Of a stretch of 64,000 nt of DNA, positions 26,101 through 37,432 are shown piece by piece. The notes beneath the pieces are model-generated. The model was not told where the DNA came from and ran no database searches. It worked only from the letters and a program-made list of their open reading frames with translations. Every line of letters begins with the position of its first letter. Position 1 is the first letter of the stretch. Location: assembly GCA_023374025.1 (NCBI GenBank), contig SIJG01000003.1, positions 124,001 to 188,000 of the forward strand, read 5' to 3'. The position numbers and the translations under genes are program-made. This DNA comes from Heterodera schachtii (Eukaryota > Nematoda > Chromadorea > Rhabditida > Heteroderidae).

Positions 26101-29100
26101 TTTTTTCTGTATACTTGGCATTCCCATTAATAGTGTCCTTCACATTCGATTTACGATTTCCCCCCCCCCCCCCCCAAAGTCATCGAAGGGTTTTGTCGGA
26201 TGGTCAATCGATCGCTTTGCTTTTCGTCGTCCGTTTGCAATTCATTTGCATTTGTTTAGACTTTGAACTGACGGACGGACGGACATAAAGACACACATTT
26301 TAATGAGATTAAACTTTGTTGAATTTAAATGGCTAAAGATTATTCTGTTTTTGATATGTTACGGTGTCGTCTTTCTTTGTTTAGATACCATACGCAATTT
26401 CAAACGAAATGCCGTTAGCACCCTTTGGCATTGTTTCCATATTTCGGCTTTTTTCTTTTACCCTCCCCCCACCTCCTTCACCCTTCCCCTCTCCCCTCTC
26501 TCTCTCTCCCCTCTCTCCTCACCCTTCCCCTCTCCCCCCTCATCCTTCCCCTCTCTCCTTTCTCTCTCCCCTCTCTCATCACCCTTCCCCTCTCCCCCCT
26601 CATCCTTCCCCTCTCTCCTTTCTCTCTCCCCTCTCTCATCACCCTTCCCCTCTCCTCCCTCACCCTTCCCCTCTCCCCTCTCTCTCTCTCCCCTCTCTCC
26701 TCACCCTTCCCCTCTCCCCCCTCATCCTTCCCCTCTCTCCTTTCTCTCTCCCCTCTCTCATCACCCTTCCCCTCTCCCCCCTCACCCTTCCCCTCTCTCC
26801 TCTCTCTCTCCCCTCTCTCCTCACCCTTCCCCTCTCCCCCCTCATCCTTCCCCTCTCTCCTTTCTCTCTCCCCTCTCTCATCACCCTTCCCCTCTCCTCC
26901 CTCACCCTTTCCCTCTCCCCCCTCTCTCTCTCCCCTCTCTATCATCCTTCCCCCCTCCTCTTCCCCTCTCTCTTTACTCTACTCTCTTGTCATTTCCGGT
27001 TATGATTGATTTCGATTTTTGGGTGGCTAATTTGAATTGAATGCTTCGATCGATTAATGCCTTAATTTTATTTTTGTGCCTGTGTTTCATTTTGCAAATT
27101 CATTTGGCCATTTTTCCCCTTCCGGAAATGACTCTCTTCTCCCTCCCCCTCCCCTTCCTTATGCTTCATCAAATAATGTGCTGTTTTTCCCATTGTTTTG
27201 GTCGCCCACGCACACTTTCCCCCCCCCCCCCCCCCCCTCTATTTTCCCCTTTCCCCCATTCCCTCCCCCTCCGATGCGTAACATTCGCATGACTTTTCCC
27301 TCAAATCCAAATTTGGCACTCGTGCCAAAACAGCCCACGCGCACTCCTTAAAGGGCTCTTCTTACGCCATTGTTGCCATTCCCCCCCCCCCCCCCCCCCC
27401 TCCCGAGAAAGATAATTCCCCGGCTTTCCAGTCCATTAATCGTAAAAATTTCTTATTACTTTCACTTTTACTCTTCTTGGCACCCTTTTCCTTTGGATTC
27501 TTTGGCATTCTTTCGCCTTCCAAATAATTTTTGGGCGCATTTAATCCAGTTTGAATGATTCATTCCCTTTCGTCCAAATTTGTTGCAAATTCACCTTAAT
27601 TCCTTTAATGATTTTTTTGGTAATTCCCATTAATCATTCCCTTGCCATTTTTCCAAATTTGGCTTTTCCTCTGATGGGTTGGCCAATCATTCTCCGAGTC
27701 CCCCCCCCCCCATTTCACCTTCCCCCGCCACTCCCATCGGTCACTCATTCATTCATTTATTCTTTATTCTGTCATGATTTGTCCATGCCTTTGCCAATGC
27801 CATCGGATTAAAGCATTTGAATGGCTTTGGCTTTGGCATTGGCTTTCTTCCTTTGGCACTTCGTTTCCGTTTTGCCTATTCTGCCATTTCACTTCTTTTT
27901 TCTCATTTCCGTCCCTTTCATCTGTCATTTCGCTTTGCATTTCTGCTCATTTTCTCATTATTTTTCATAATTTCCTTCTTTTCAGGGGCGAAAACAGTTA
28001 CAAATTGAAGGAGAAAGTCGCGCTGCAATTTTTGTGGCTTTCTGCCAACAATTGCACCCATTCCTTTCTGATCGGTTGGCCCCCCACGCGCAATTACATT
28101 GCCCATTTCAGGTGACCCCTCCGGCGTTTCTTCCCTTTTTAATTGAATTTTCATTTATTTTTTTTTAGCTCCGAGCGCGAGAAAAGCGATTGGTTCGACA
28201 AACTGAGCACACTTCTCAAGCAGAGTTTGAGCTCGAAAAGCACAACAGTGGGCGTATTTGTGCAGATCGAAGGGCGCCATCAGGTGAAATGGGAAAACGA
28301 AACGCCAAAGGAATTGAATTGAAATTAGAAACATTCGTTAATTACACCCCTATCAGCACCAATCGTAATGACCATTCATCACCCCCCCCCCCCCCCCCGA
28401 CCAATCGAATCGGACTCCTTTTGGAAGTCCCAATTAAACACAATGGGGGGGGGGGGGGGCTCTAAAAGAGGGAGAGAAATTTTGGCAAAAAAAAAACAAT
28501 TTTGACAATTTTATTGCAAGACTGTTAAGAAATTTGCATATTTTTCCAATATAGTCTCGATTTGTTGTTGAATCATTTGATCGCCAATTAGACGTAATTA
28601 CCCCTCCCCCCTTATCATTACGTTTGCCCCCCCCAATTAATTTGTCATTGTTTGGACAATGAAATTGACAAGGAATTTTAAATTTATTTAAACTGCCAAG
28701 GGGAATTATTTTAATGTAGTTTAATAAAAATGACTATATTTGGCCAAGATGATTTGTAACACTTTGAGAGGGCGAAGTGCCTTTCATCTTTGTCCTTTTT
28801 TTGCCTTTGTCCTTTTTTTGTCTTTGTCATTTTTTGCCCTCTTTTGCCCCCCCCCCCCCCCCCCCTCCGTTTGTCCCTTTTTTTGGAGTACATTTTATGA
28901 CTCAGAGCACTTATTTCGGTCGGTTTCACTTTCACTTGGCCAACATCCCTTCTCTTTCGTTCTTTGCCCGATAATTTTGACGTTTCTCCGTTTGTTTGCT
29001 CATCAGCCATCAATTAGTGCACACTAATCACTGTTGTTGTAATTAAGTGAATTACTATTATCAATTTCACTTCCGTTAATTAACCCATAATACTTTTTTA

Positions 29101-32100
29101 TTTTACATGATTTTACCATTTGTTTCCCCAATTCCCCTTTTTTCTAATTTATTTTGCCAAGTTCAGTCGAAAATTGCCGAAAATTTTGACTGAAAATCAT
29201 TACAATTTCAAATCATTCCCTTCCCCTGGGAACGGGGGGCATTCCCTTCCCCTTACCTCCCACTTCCTCCCCCCTCCCCCTCCAATTTCCGTCCCCCATT
29301 TTCCGGCGGAAACTTTCGACAGAGAAAAATCTCAGCCAGAAAAGTTCGGACCAAAGAAATGGCAAATTTCTGAATTTTTACGTTCACAAAACTGAATATT
29401 ATGCATTAGGAAAGTACCTATTATTATGGAAATGGAAAAAATTAATTCAAAAGCGAATTCGAAATGTTTTTTGGCCAAAATAAAAAAAAATGAAAGGGTG
29501 AAAAAGAAAGAGCGAAGGTTATGCGAGAAATGCTAATGAGAGGGAGGAGGATGAAGCGGGGGGGGGGGGGGGGGGAGGGCGAAGCTCTGATCTCGTCTCG
29601 CTCGGTCCTTTCTGTCCACCATCGGTCGGCCCACCTCCCCCCCCCCCCCCCGCCCTCCCCCTCACGCTTCATCCCCCTCTCTCTTCCCCTCCCCCCCCCC
29701 CCCCCCGCCCTCCCCCTCACGCTTCATCCCCCTCTCTCTTTCCCTCCCCCCCCCCCGCCCTCCCCCTCCCGCTTCATCCCCCTCTCTCTTTCCCTCCCCC
29801 CCCCCCCTCTCCCGCTTTATCCCCCTTTCTCTCTCGCTTCATCCCCCTCTCTCTTTCCCTCCCCCCCCCGCCCCCCCCCTCCCGCTCCTCCCCCCCCTCT
29901 CTTTCCCCCCCCCCCCCCCGCCCTCCCCCTCACGCTTCATCCCCCTCTCTCTTTCCCCCCCCCCCCCCCCTCTCCTGCTTTATCTCCCTTTCTCTCTCGC
30001 TTCATCCCCCTCTCTCTCTTCCTCCCCCCTCTTTTCCCTCCTCTCTCTCTCCTGCTTCATCCCCCTCTCTCTTCCTCCCCCCTCTCCTCTTTCCCCCCTC
30101 TCTCTCTCGCTTCATCCTGCTGGTCCTTTAGTCCATCCATCATCTCCGTCCATTCGTTCGTTATTCGTTCGCTTGTTAGTCTGAATATTATATTCATATT
30201 CTTTTTTCCTTTTTGTTCTTCAATTGGGTACTTTTTTGGGGGGTTTGGAGCAAAAAAGGGCGTTCATCGCCTCCCGTCCCCCTCCCTCTCCCCTTCCCCC
30301 CCCCCCGCCTCCCCCCCCCCTCCCGCCTCCTCCCGCCGTTAGTTCACCGAATTTCCCATTCCCATTCTCATCACCAGTAGCAACAGCACAGCCAAAACAG
30401 CATCATCATCATTAGAAGCTGATGATGTGATGCCAATTATTATTTATTATTCTGTCCCTCCCCCAATTTCCGGTCGTACCATCAGAAGGAAAGAAGGCCT
30501 TTCTGCTGATGGGAATTTGGTATTTTCGTTGCACAATGATCCCTTCTCCTTTCGGTGATCGACTGGTACAATTCCCCTCTTCCCCAATCGCTGTCTCTTT
30601 TTTTTTCACCGTCCGTTCATTTGCCCCAAAAATTGAATTATTACTGATTGTTTTTTTGTCCATTATTTTTCCATTTTTATTTTTTCCTAATTTGCCCAAT
30701 TAGTCCATTTTACTCATCTCAACTCCCTTTATTTTAGTTCATCCGTAAGGAAGTGTTCAACGGTCGCAAGGCGGACGAACTGCTCGAAGAGTTGCGTGAC
30801 GAGTTGCACTTGCCCGTGTTGGACCCGCATTTGGGCCATTACGAACTGTGCTTCTGCCCTGGCCAAAGCCACAAAATTGGTGCCATTATGGGATGACTCA
30901 CATCAGCAGCAGTTACTTTCGCTTTCAGCCCGTGCCCTTCCCCCACAATCGCCGTCCGTGCCAAACTCCGTCGACTCGCCCTCCCTCGGCCCCCACCCGT
31001 CGCTCCCTTCGCCCGGCATTCTCCGCCGGGTCCATTCGCACTCGTCCATTGCCCCCCAGCAGAACAACACTCTCCGACCCTTCCACGGAGTACAAATATA
31101 AAGCACATCCATCAGTCGGAACATCACTCATTCCTTTCAGGTGGAGAACGTTTACGCTGTGCTGATGGATTTCGTACGCAATCAGCTGGGCCTCAGTCTG
31201 TCCGACTCTCAATTGGCACATCTGGACACGTGCCCACTGGTGAAACTGAAATAATGAATATTTTATTCATTCCAATGAAAAAAGATTAAAGGGGATGTAA
31301 AATATAATTGAATTTATTTACTTTTGTGGGGTTCCTTGTCATGACGCTCTGGCCGAGTGGTTAAGGCGTTGGACTGCTAATCCAATGGGGTTTCCCCGCG
31401 TGAGTTCGAATCTCACGGGCGTCGCAATTATTTTTTAAATTTTTCTATTCACTAATTGCCTTATTTAGGTGAATTGTCGACTTGTCCTTCGACAAAACGG
31501 CGCCAATAATCCGTCACATTCGCACCACAAAGGGCCAAGCGCAGCAGCGATGAGTCTTGTCCATCAGTTCAGGTCGTTGTGCCGGGTGCCTTTCCTTTTT
31601 GTTTTCCATTTGGTGCCTCTCTCCCCTTTCGAATGCCATTGTCCCTTTAGGCGTGTTTTGGGCCGTGCCGATTCGTCCTCCGCCCATGCCGCGCCCCCTC
31701 CCTGCGCCACCGGTGGCAACTCGCGCACTAAGCGTTTGTTCGGCCGTCAGCTCCGTGGCACAATGCCACCGCAGGTGAAGCAGAAAATAATTCAAAGGGC
31801 ACAGAAAGGAAAGCATTGCTTGTTCAGCCCGTTCTGACAATGATCGACCATTTGCTGCTGTACGGCTCGGAGACGGAGGGCATTTTCCGCAAATCGCCCA
31901 AACAGCAAACGGTGCGCATCCTTCGCCAGCAGTTGGACCAGGTCATTCTTTGGCATTTCCCCCCTCCCCTCTCACCTCCCCCTTTTTTCAGGGCCAAGTC
32001 CCCGACTTCCATCAGTTCAATGTTCACGTGACCGCCTCGCTGTTGAAGGAGTATTTGCGCTGTATCCCGGGTCAGCTGCTCATTTCCGGCAATTACCGCC

Positions 32101-33263
32101 TTTGGATGGAAGCGAATGGGGACGGACTAAGCGACGAACAGCGCATTTGCCGGTGCCGGAAACTGCTCGCAATGCTCCCTCCCGCGCACACAGTGCTGGT
32201 GAGACGGAGGCGAACGAAGGAAAATTGGGGGGAGGGGTCTTTTGGAAATTGGGGAGGGGACGGAAAACACTCGAAAGATGCCATGGAATTGGGGGGGGGG
32301 AAGGACTGAAAAATGCCAAGACGGACGGCATTGTTACACTCATTTGATGTTTCTTTTTCAGTTGCGCTCTGTCCTCCGTTTGTTGCGTCGCGTGGCTGCC
32401 AACGAAGAGCACACAAAAATGGGCATCAACGCTTTGGCGGTGTGTGTGGCGCCGAGTCTGCTTGAGAAACTTGGTGGGACAGAGGGAAAGGGAGGGGGGG
32501 GGGGAGTTGAACCGCTGCTTTTCTCAATTATTTCAGTCCCAAATTTCCAAATTCCCTTCCCTTGGCAGATGACGTCGACTCTGTCCGTCTTGTGCCCGAA
32601 TTGGTCATTTTCCTTGTGCGGCAGGCGCCCGCACTGCTCGACGGCTTTCTGGAGGATGGGCCTCTTCTGTTCCATCACCCCCAACAGCAGTTCGCCCCCT
32701 CCTCCTCCGTCGGTCCCTCTCCGTCTTCGTTGCATCAGTCCACCGATTCGGGCCTTTCCGAAGTCGGAGCAAACGCAAGTGTAGCAACGACGACGACGGC
32801 ACATGCCATGGGCTCAAAACGACGGGTCCACGGGGGAGCAGCAGAAGGGAGAGAAAGGGGAGGAGGAGGGATTTTGGTGAGGGATTTGCGGGGGGGGGGA
32901 TAATAATGGGGGTCCATATGATTATGAATGAACGTTTTGCAGCGTCGTCGTGTCGGTTCGGTGTCTCCGGACAGTGGGAAACTTTCGTCGGATGACCCGG
33001 CATCGGACGAAGACGACGACGACGCCACCAGCGAAGAAGGGCACCATCCACAGCAGCAAACGCCGCCATTTGGCCACTTCCATAACAGAGACAGAAAGGA
33101 CGAACGACAGCGGTGGCTTCATACGCACTCATTGGACGTGGAGGAATTGGAGGGATTGGGCACGGCACCGACGGCGATGAGCGACGGCACGGAGGACAGC
33201 GAAGAAGGGGAGGCGGAGGAGGAGAAGACACCGGTGGCATTGAGCAGGAAAATTCGGATGTGA
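22578..33263 (+). CDS. PH and RhoGAP domain protein (ARHGAP20-like)
   Basis: GTPase-activating protein for Rho-family GTPases, with lipid-binding PH and a Ras-association-like segment. Exons supported: 22578-22760 (basic N-terminus from MSRKSLADFAPRG), 22816 to about 23015, 24022-24101 and 27986-28111 (PH domain: HRYLFLFNDLLLVCKQK joined to GENSYKLKEKVALQFLWLS and FLIGWPPTRNYIAHF), 28169-28283, 30738-30879 (FIRKEVFNGRKADELLEEL), 30929-31089, 31141-31239, 31469-31572, 31651-31774, 31828-31941, 31992-32198, 32362-32473, 32569-32876 and 32943-33263. The RhoGAP domain runs from KRLFGRQLRG through GSETEGIFRKSPKQ (arginine finger in GIFRKS), NVHVTASLLKEYLRCIPG and GINALAVCVAPSLLEKL. The tail is Ser/acidic. 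Introns of 3.9 kb and 2.5 kb are packed with minisatellites. A tRNA gene sits in the intron at 31240-31468. The exon between about 23015 and 24022, and the true 5' end, are unsettled. Confidence 0.88.
23455..23556 (-). repeat. Inverted short copy of the 29-bp intronic repeat
   Basis: About three to four degenerate copies of a unit containing AAAGTGCCAATGGGAGAGAA. This is the reverse complement of the unit in the large array at 24779-25520, in the same transcription unit. Confidence 0.75.
24250..24640. repeat. CT-rich minisatellite in PH-domain intron
   Basis: Repeated words such as CTCCATTTTCCTCCTCTATT and TTTGCCCTCTCTCTTTTCCC in an almost pure pyrimidine strand. Confidence 0.7.
24779..25520 (+). 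repeat. 29-bp tandem repeat array
   Basis: About 25 copies of a unit that reads TCTCTTCCATTGGCAC then TTTTCTCTCCAAT. A few units carry single substitutions or small deletions (for example near 25090 and 25240). It lies in the 24102-27985 intron of the RhoGAP gene. The unit is 29 nt, so all frames rotate and the long open frames seen here are artefacts. Confidence 0.95.
25855..26060. repeat. Short tandem repeat (CATTTGTCCC family)
   Basis: Variable units of about 18-24 bp built from TGATCATTTGTCCCCTTTCC and AAGTGTCATTTGTCCC. It is the same family, in the opposite orientation, as the array at 47625-47960. Confidence 0.85.
26515..26960. repeat. 60-bp pyrimidine higher-order repeat
   Basis: A 60-bp block (26521-26580) is repeated exactly at 26581-26640 and with few changes up to about 26945. 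It is built from words such as CACCCTTCCCCTCTCCCCCC and CTTTCTCTCTCCCCTCTCTC. The unit length is a multiple of 3, so several frames stay open across it. Their composition (Leu/Ser/Pro only) marks them as non-coding. Confidence 0.9.
29560..30120. repeat. C-run / CTTCATCCCCCTCTCTC repeat
   Basis: A long pyrimidine block in the 28284-30737 intron of the RhoGAP gene. Units contain CGCTTCATCCCCCTCTCTCT separated by C runs of 8-14. Nearby G and C runs (28381-28460, 28848-28867) belong to the same low-complexity landscape. Confidence 0.75.
31343..31424 (+). tRNA. tRNA-Ser (GCT anticodon)
   Basis: 82 nt with a complete cloverleaf. The acceptor stem GACGCTC pairs with GGGCGTC (one G-T wobble), with discriminator G. 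The A box lies around GGCCGAGTGGTTAAGGC. The anticodon arm is TTGGA-CTGCTAA-TCCAA with anticodon GCT, which reads AGC/AGU. A long variable arm (GGGGTTTCCCC) is the class II hallmark of tRNA-Ser. The T arm is GTGAG-TTCGAAT-CTCAC. No intron. A T run follows at 31431. It lies inside an intron of the RhoGAP gene on the same strand. Confidence 0.97.
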
Positions 33264-33296
33264 AGGACGGTGCAAAGGTAGGAAATTGAGGAAATG

Positions 33297-34166
33297 AAGA
33301 GGAGAGATGGGCCAAGGAAAATGGCCAATGGGAAAGTGAGGGGAGAGATGGGCCAAGGAAAATGGCCAATGGGAAAGTGAGGGGAGAGATGGGCCAAGGA
33401 AAATGGCCAATGGGAAAGGGGGGGGGAGAGATGGGCCAAGGAAAGTGGCCAAGGGGAAAGGGGGGGGGGGAAAGAGGGGCCAAGGAAAAGGGCCAAGGGG
33501 AAAGGGGGGGGGGAGAGATGGGCCAAGGAAAATGGCCAATGGGAAAGTGAGGGAGAGATGGGCCAAGGCCAAGGAAAATGGCCAATGGGAAAGTGAGGGG
33601 AGAGATGGGCCAAGGAAAATGGCCAATGGGAAAGTGAGGGGAGAGATGGGCCAAGGAAAATGGCCAATGGGAAAGTGAGGGGAGAGATGGGCCAAGGAAA
33701 ATGGCCAATGGGAAAGTGAGGGAAAGATGGGCCAAGGAAAATGGCCAATGGGAAAGTGAGGGGAGAGATGGGCCAAGGAAAATGGCCAATGGGAAAGTGA
33801 GGGGAGAGATGGGCCAAGGAAAATGGCCAATGGGAAAGTGAGGGGAGAGATGGGCCAAGGAAAATGGCCAATGGGAAAGTGAGGTGAGAGATGGGCCAAG
33901 GAAAATGGCCAATGGGAAAGTGAGGGGAGAGATGGGCCAAGGAAAATGGCCAATGGGAAAGTGAGGGGAGAGATGGGCCAAGGAAAATGGCCAATGGGAA
34001 AGTGAGGGGAGAGATGGGCCAAGGAAAATGGCCAATGGGAAAGTGAGGGGAGAGATGGGCCAAGGAAAATGGCCAATGGGAAAGTGAGGGGAGAGATGGG
34101 CCAAGGAAAATGGCCAATGGGAAAGTGAGGGGAGAGATGGGCCAAGGAAAATGGCCAATGGGAAAG
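33297..34166. repeat. 41-bp minisatellite, 21 copies
   Basis: Unit GGGCCAAGGAAAATGGCC followed by AATGGGAAAGTGAGGGGAGA and GAT. Twenty-one copies can be counted. The first seven are diverged and contain G runs; the last thirteen are nearly identical. It starts about 35 bp after the RhoGAP stop codon, so it may lie in the 3' UTR or in a last intron. The 41-nt period rotates frames, giving a spurious 517-codon open frame on the minus strand. Confidence 0.95.
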
Positions 34167-34199
34167 GGGGGGGGGTGGGCAGGGGACAGATGAAAACAG

Positions 34200-34957
34200 C
34201 AAAAGAATTTACTTAAATTTTCATTTTATTAAGCCTGCCCACACTTTGGCATGGCACCATTCGCATTGTCCGACCAGAAATGAACAACAAAAGCAACAGC
34301 AAAACGGCATTTCGGATTCCAATTTCAAAAACTGCACCAACTTTCCCGAAAGTGAGGCCGACTCTCAACGAGTTGCGTTTGGCTCCGTTCGAGAAGGAAT
34401 TTGCGGTGCCCAATTGGCCGCCCCTTCGCTTTGTTCCTTCGATGGCTTCGATTGTCGTCCCAACAGCAGCAGAAAAGTGTCCACCACTTCCTTGGAAAGT
34501 GGCGGATCAGCGGTTGGTTTTCATCTCTCAAAGGGCCACCCAAAAGAAGGCTTTTGGATGGGGGAAAGTTCAATTGGTTCAATATTTGGAAAGGATTGCC
34601 AAAGGCATAACATAAAAGGACTGACAAATGAGCACTGACTGATCATTACGGGGCAATTGGGTGGTTTAAATACCGCACAATTGGGCAGAGAAAGACAGAC
34701 AAATTTATGGAGGAATTGGGGCGGGAGAAAGAGGGGCAATCACTTTGGGACAAAATGAAAACAATTATTATTCAGTCGAGCGGCGGCGGAATCGCCACAC
34801 TGTCGCGACGAGCACTGATCACAACGAGCAGAGACGAGACTCTTGGACTGAGTGGGAAAACGGGGGGCGTTGCCGGAGGCGCGAAAAACATTCTGATCAG
34901 TCGGTGGGTAAACCGATCGCTGACCCCACTTTGAATTTGTTGAGCTTGACGGTTTAG
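34200..34957. other. Unresolved region after the 41-bp satellite
   Basis: Non-repetitive, with moderate GC and overlapping open frames on both strands (for example 34246-34638 + and 34325-34627 -). The plus frame opening near 34707 (MEELGREKEGQSLWDK) could be an upstream exon of the next gene. Splice phases do not match cleanly, so no gene is called. Confidence 0.35.
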
Positions 34958-35842
34958 CCAAAATTTGGTGAACAGTTCGGCGGCGTCTGCAGCGGTGGCC
35001 AGGGGAATTGCGCGGAGGCACGGGCGACTGATTGAGCAGGTGCCAATTGGCATTTGTTTGCCATCTTTTGGCTTATCATTTACAAAAAATGCTTTCCAGC
35101 AGGCCGAGGCCAACAATTTGGTCGTGGCCAAGTCTCTTTTCCCGCGTGTTCAGCAGCAACCGCTCGCCACTGTCCAGTCATTTAGCCCAACAAATGGTGC
35201 CATTGGCAGCGAACAATTCCGATTTTCATTTTTCTCTTCAGTGTGCCGTCCTCCGTGGACCCCTCAGACGGAAAAGCGTCGGCTGATCGGTGCCAAAGAC
35301 TTCGTCGGTCAAAACTCTTTCAGCAAAGAGGCGGCATCGAACAATTGTCACGTGGCAGTGCCCTCAGTGACACCAAATCTGACGAAGGTTTCGGCACTTT
35401 CTTCTGAGGTGGCCAGGCGTTGTTCAACTTCGGCACTTTGTGCCAACGGCAGCAGTTTTTTGGGAAAAAACGATGGCATTTTGGAAGAGTCGACGAAAAG
35501 TGCGAAAACACCGCAGAAATTGGAGAAGCAAAGCCATCTGACGAAATATATACCACCAAAAAGGACAGCGGAGGAACTTTTATTGGACAAATTGGAGGTG
35601 ATTATTGGGTGAAATTAGACAATGCTAAAGTAATGCCAATTACGGAAACATTTTGCCAAAAAATATTAGCCAATGCCAAAATTCAAAAGAGACTGTAAAA
35701 TCAGTTGCAGGTGAACTGGTCGGTTCCGCAAATTCGCAAGACATTCCAACGGAACACCGAAGTGAAGCCTATAGACACTGTTTACGCTAAATTGCCAACG
35801 GCGGGCGGAGGGAAAGGGGGAGCAGTGACAGCACGAAAATGA
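34958..35842 (+). CDS. Unrecognised protein, 3' exons
   Basis: Four exons keep one frame through three good introns. Exon 1 runs from the acceptor at 34957 to about 35039 (SQNLVNSSAASAAVARGIAR, then RHGRLIEQ). Exon 2 starts at about 35100 (AEANNLVVAKSLFPRVQQQP). Exon 3 runs from about 35244 to about 35597 (PPWTPQTEKRRLIGAKDFVG to KRTAEELLLDKLE). The last exon is 35711-35842 (VNWSVPQIRKTFQRNTEVKP, then IDTVYAKLP and a Gly-rich end). It is Ser/Lys/Gln-rich and probably partly disordered, with a conserved-looking C-terminal segment. No family is recognised. The 5' end is missing; it may be a separate gene or the 3' continuation of the RhoGAP transcript. An alternative frame also runs through exon 3. 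Confidence 0.55.
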
Positions 35843-37432
35843 AGAGAGAGGAAGAGAAGAGAGAGAAAGGAAATTATCAGACAGAGAGAGAGAGAGAGAA
35901 GCGAAAAGTGATCGGACAGAGGGAGGGAGAGAAAGTGATCAGAAGGACAGAGAGGAAGAAGTAGTCTGACAATAAGGCGAAGAAGTGGCACTCACTGAGT
36001 CCAACGGCCGACGATAACGGCACTTCCATCAATGCCAAATAATCCAAAAACGATTCCTAAATGTCGAAACTTCATCATTTTATTTTGTTGTTCTTTCACT
36101 TTCGCAGTGTTTTTTCACTCCCTCCAAAAAAGTTGCAATAATATTCGTTTTTTTTTTTGTCATTCATTTGCCCCATTTTTCTGATTTTTGCGCATAATTC
36201 GTTCATTAATTCATCATTATTTTCCTTGCTTTTCACTCATTTTCAGGGCCTATTTCAAATTTCAAATATTTTTAAATAAAATTTTATTTTTTGTAATTAT
36301 AAAGAGAGTGAGTAAACATTCCGATCGATCGCCACTGATCAGATCAGCGTACAAAGTTCGTTCATTTTAGCCGTTTTCCCTCTGTTTGCCCCCCCCCCGG
36401 CCATTCGTCGTGACTTTCTTTCACTTTTCCGTCGGTCATCCGTCCGTGCGTTTCCTCCTCCGTACCGCTCATTCTTTCTTTCCCCCCTCCCGACCCAATG
36501 GCCCCGTCGTACAAATGAAATGAGTGATCACTTCTTTTTCCCAATAATTCCTCTTTTCCTCTCTGATCAGTCATTGGTCATCCTTCTGATCACTGTGCAT
36601 CGATTGATCAGAGAGTGATCAGTCGCAAAACAGTGCATTATTATGATAAGCATGGTCAGCTAATTAATTAATTAATGATGCCGACTTTAACACAGTAAAA
36701 AGCCCATTTCTCTCTCTCCAAAATGCTTTTTCTTTTGCTTTCCATCACTAAAATCGTTTCGGCTGATCAGAATTCGAATTGGCAAGAAGCGTATGCCGAG
36801 AATATGGCCAGGTTTCTTACCATCGCTTTTCCCATTCCTTTCCCAAATTTCGTAAATTTATTTTCGTAAGATTTTCCGCCTATCACAACGATTGCGTCCA
36901 TCGCTGCGACGATCACTTTTGGCGTTTGTCCGAATGGCTCGCGGGCGTCGCCGCCTCCTCCGTGTCCGCTTACGGTGGCGGCGTGCCCGCGCGTCCGTCG
37001 GCAATGCCGCGATGGAACGCACGCCACGCGGACTTGAAACAATGCGCGGATGCGACGATGCCGGAGGAAGACGCACCCGCGGGGCATAGAAAGCGGAGCA
37101 ATGGGACGCGGACAAAAACGGCACCGCTGGTGTTGCCAATTGTTCACGGCGACTTCAATTGGACAAAGGACGGAAGGGCCAAAAACGAAGTCAACGGACA
37201 ACCGATGGAGTGGGCAAAAACACAGGGGGGACAATTCTGATCAAAGTGGATGAAAGTGATCGAAAGACGGGTCCAAAATAGCAATCGTCACTGATCAGCA
37301 GAATTTCCATTCATTCCCCAACGACGGCATTGCCAATGAAAGTGCACGGGGAGAAAAAGCGCTTTTCGGGGGGGGGGGGGCAAAAGTGGCATTCGTAGAT
37401 GGCTTTTGCCAATTGGCCATTCTTTGGCTCAG
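35843..37432. other. Intergenic region with GA repeats and GC-rich patch
   Basis: GA-rich tract at 35845-35960, TGATCA words at 36520-36660, and a GC-rich segment (36840-37240) open in several frames on both strands without recognisable domains. A short leader-like frame at 36723 (MLFLLLSITKIVSADQNS) resembles a signal peptide, but no in-phase downstream exon was found. Confidence 0.35.
35996..36078 (-). CDS. Possible first exon of a small membrane protein
   Basis: The minus strand reads MMKFRHLGIVFGLFGIDGSA then VIVGRWT before a consensus donor (CA|GTGAGT). It has a hydrophobic segment of about 20 residues. No following exon was recognised on this strand, so this is only a candidate exon. 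Confidence 0.25.

Noticed and set aside
26303..27040. A 245-codon plus-strand frame rich in Pro/Ser/Leu
   Set aside because: It arises from the 60-bp pyrimidine repeat, which has a period divisible by three. There is no start context or domain.
29521..30342. A 273-codon Pro/Ser-rich frame
   Set aside because: It is made of C runs and CTCTCT words within an intron.
32605..34202. Minus-strand open frames of 332-517 codons
   Set aside because: They run through the 41-bp satellite, whose period rotates frames, and into the antisense of RhoGAP exons. Composition is that of the repeat.
36723..36870. Signal-peptide-like leader MLFLLLSITKIVSADQNS as start of the MBLAC1-like gene or a secreted protein
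   Set aside because: No acceptor keeps the frame into the following GC-rich segment, and MBLAC1 proteins do not need a leader. Kept only as a note.
36767..37240. GC-rich overlapping frames on both strands
   Set aside because: Neither strand shows a recognisable domain. The frames exist because the segment is GC-rich.
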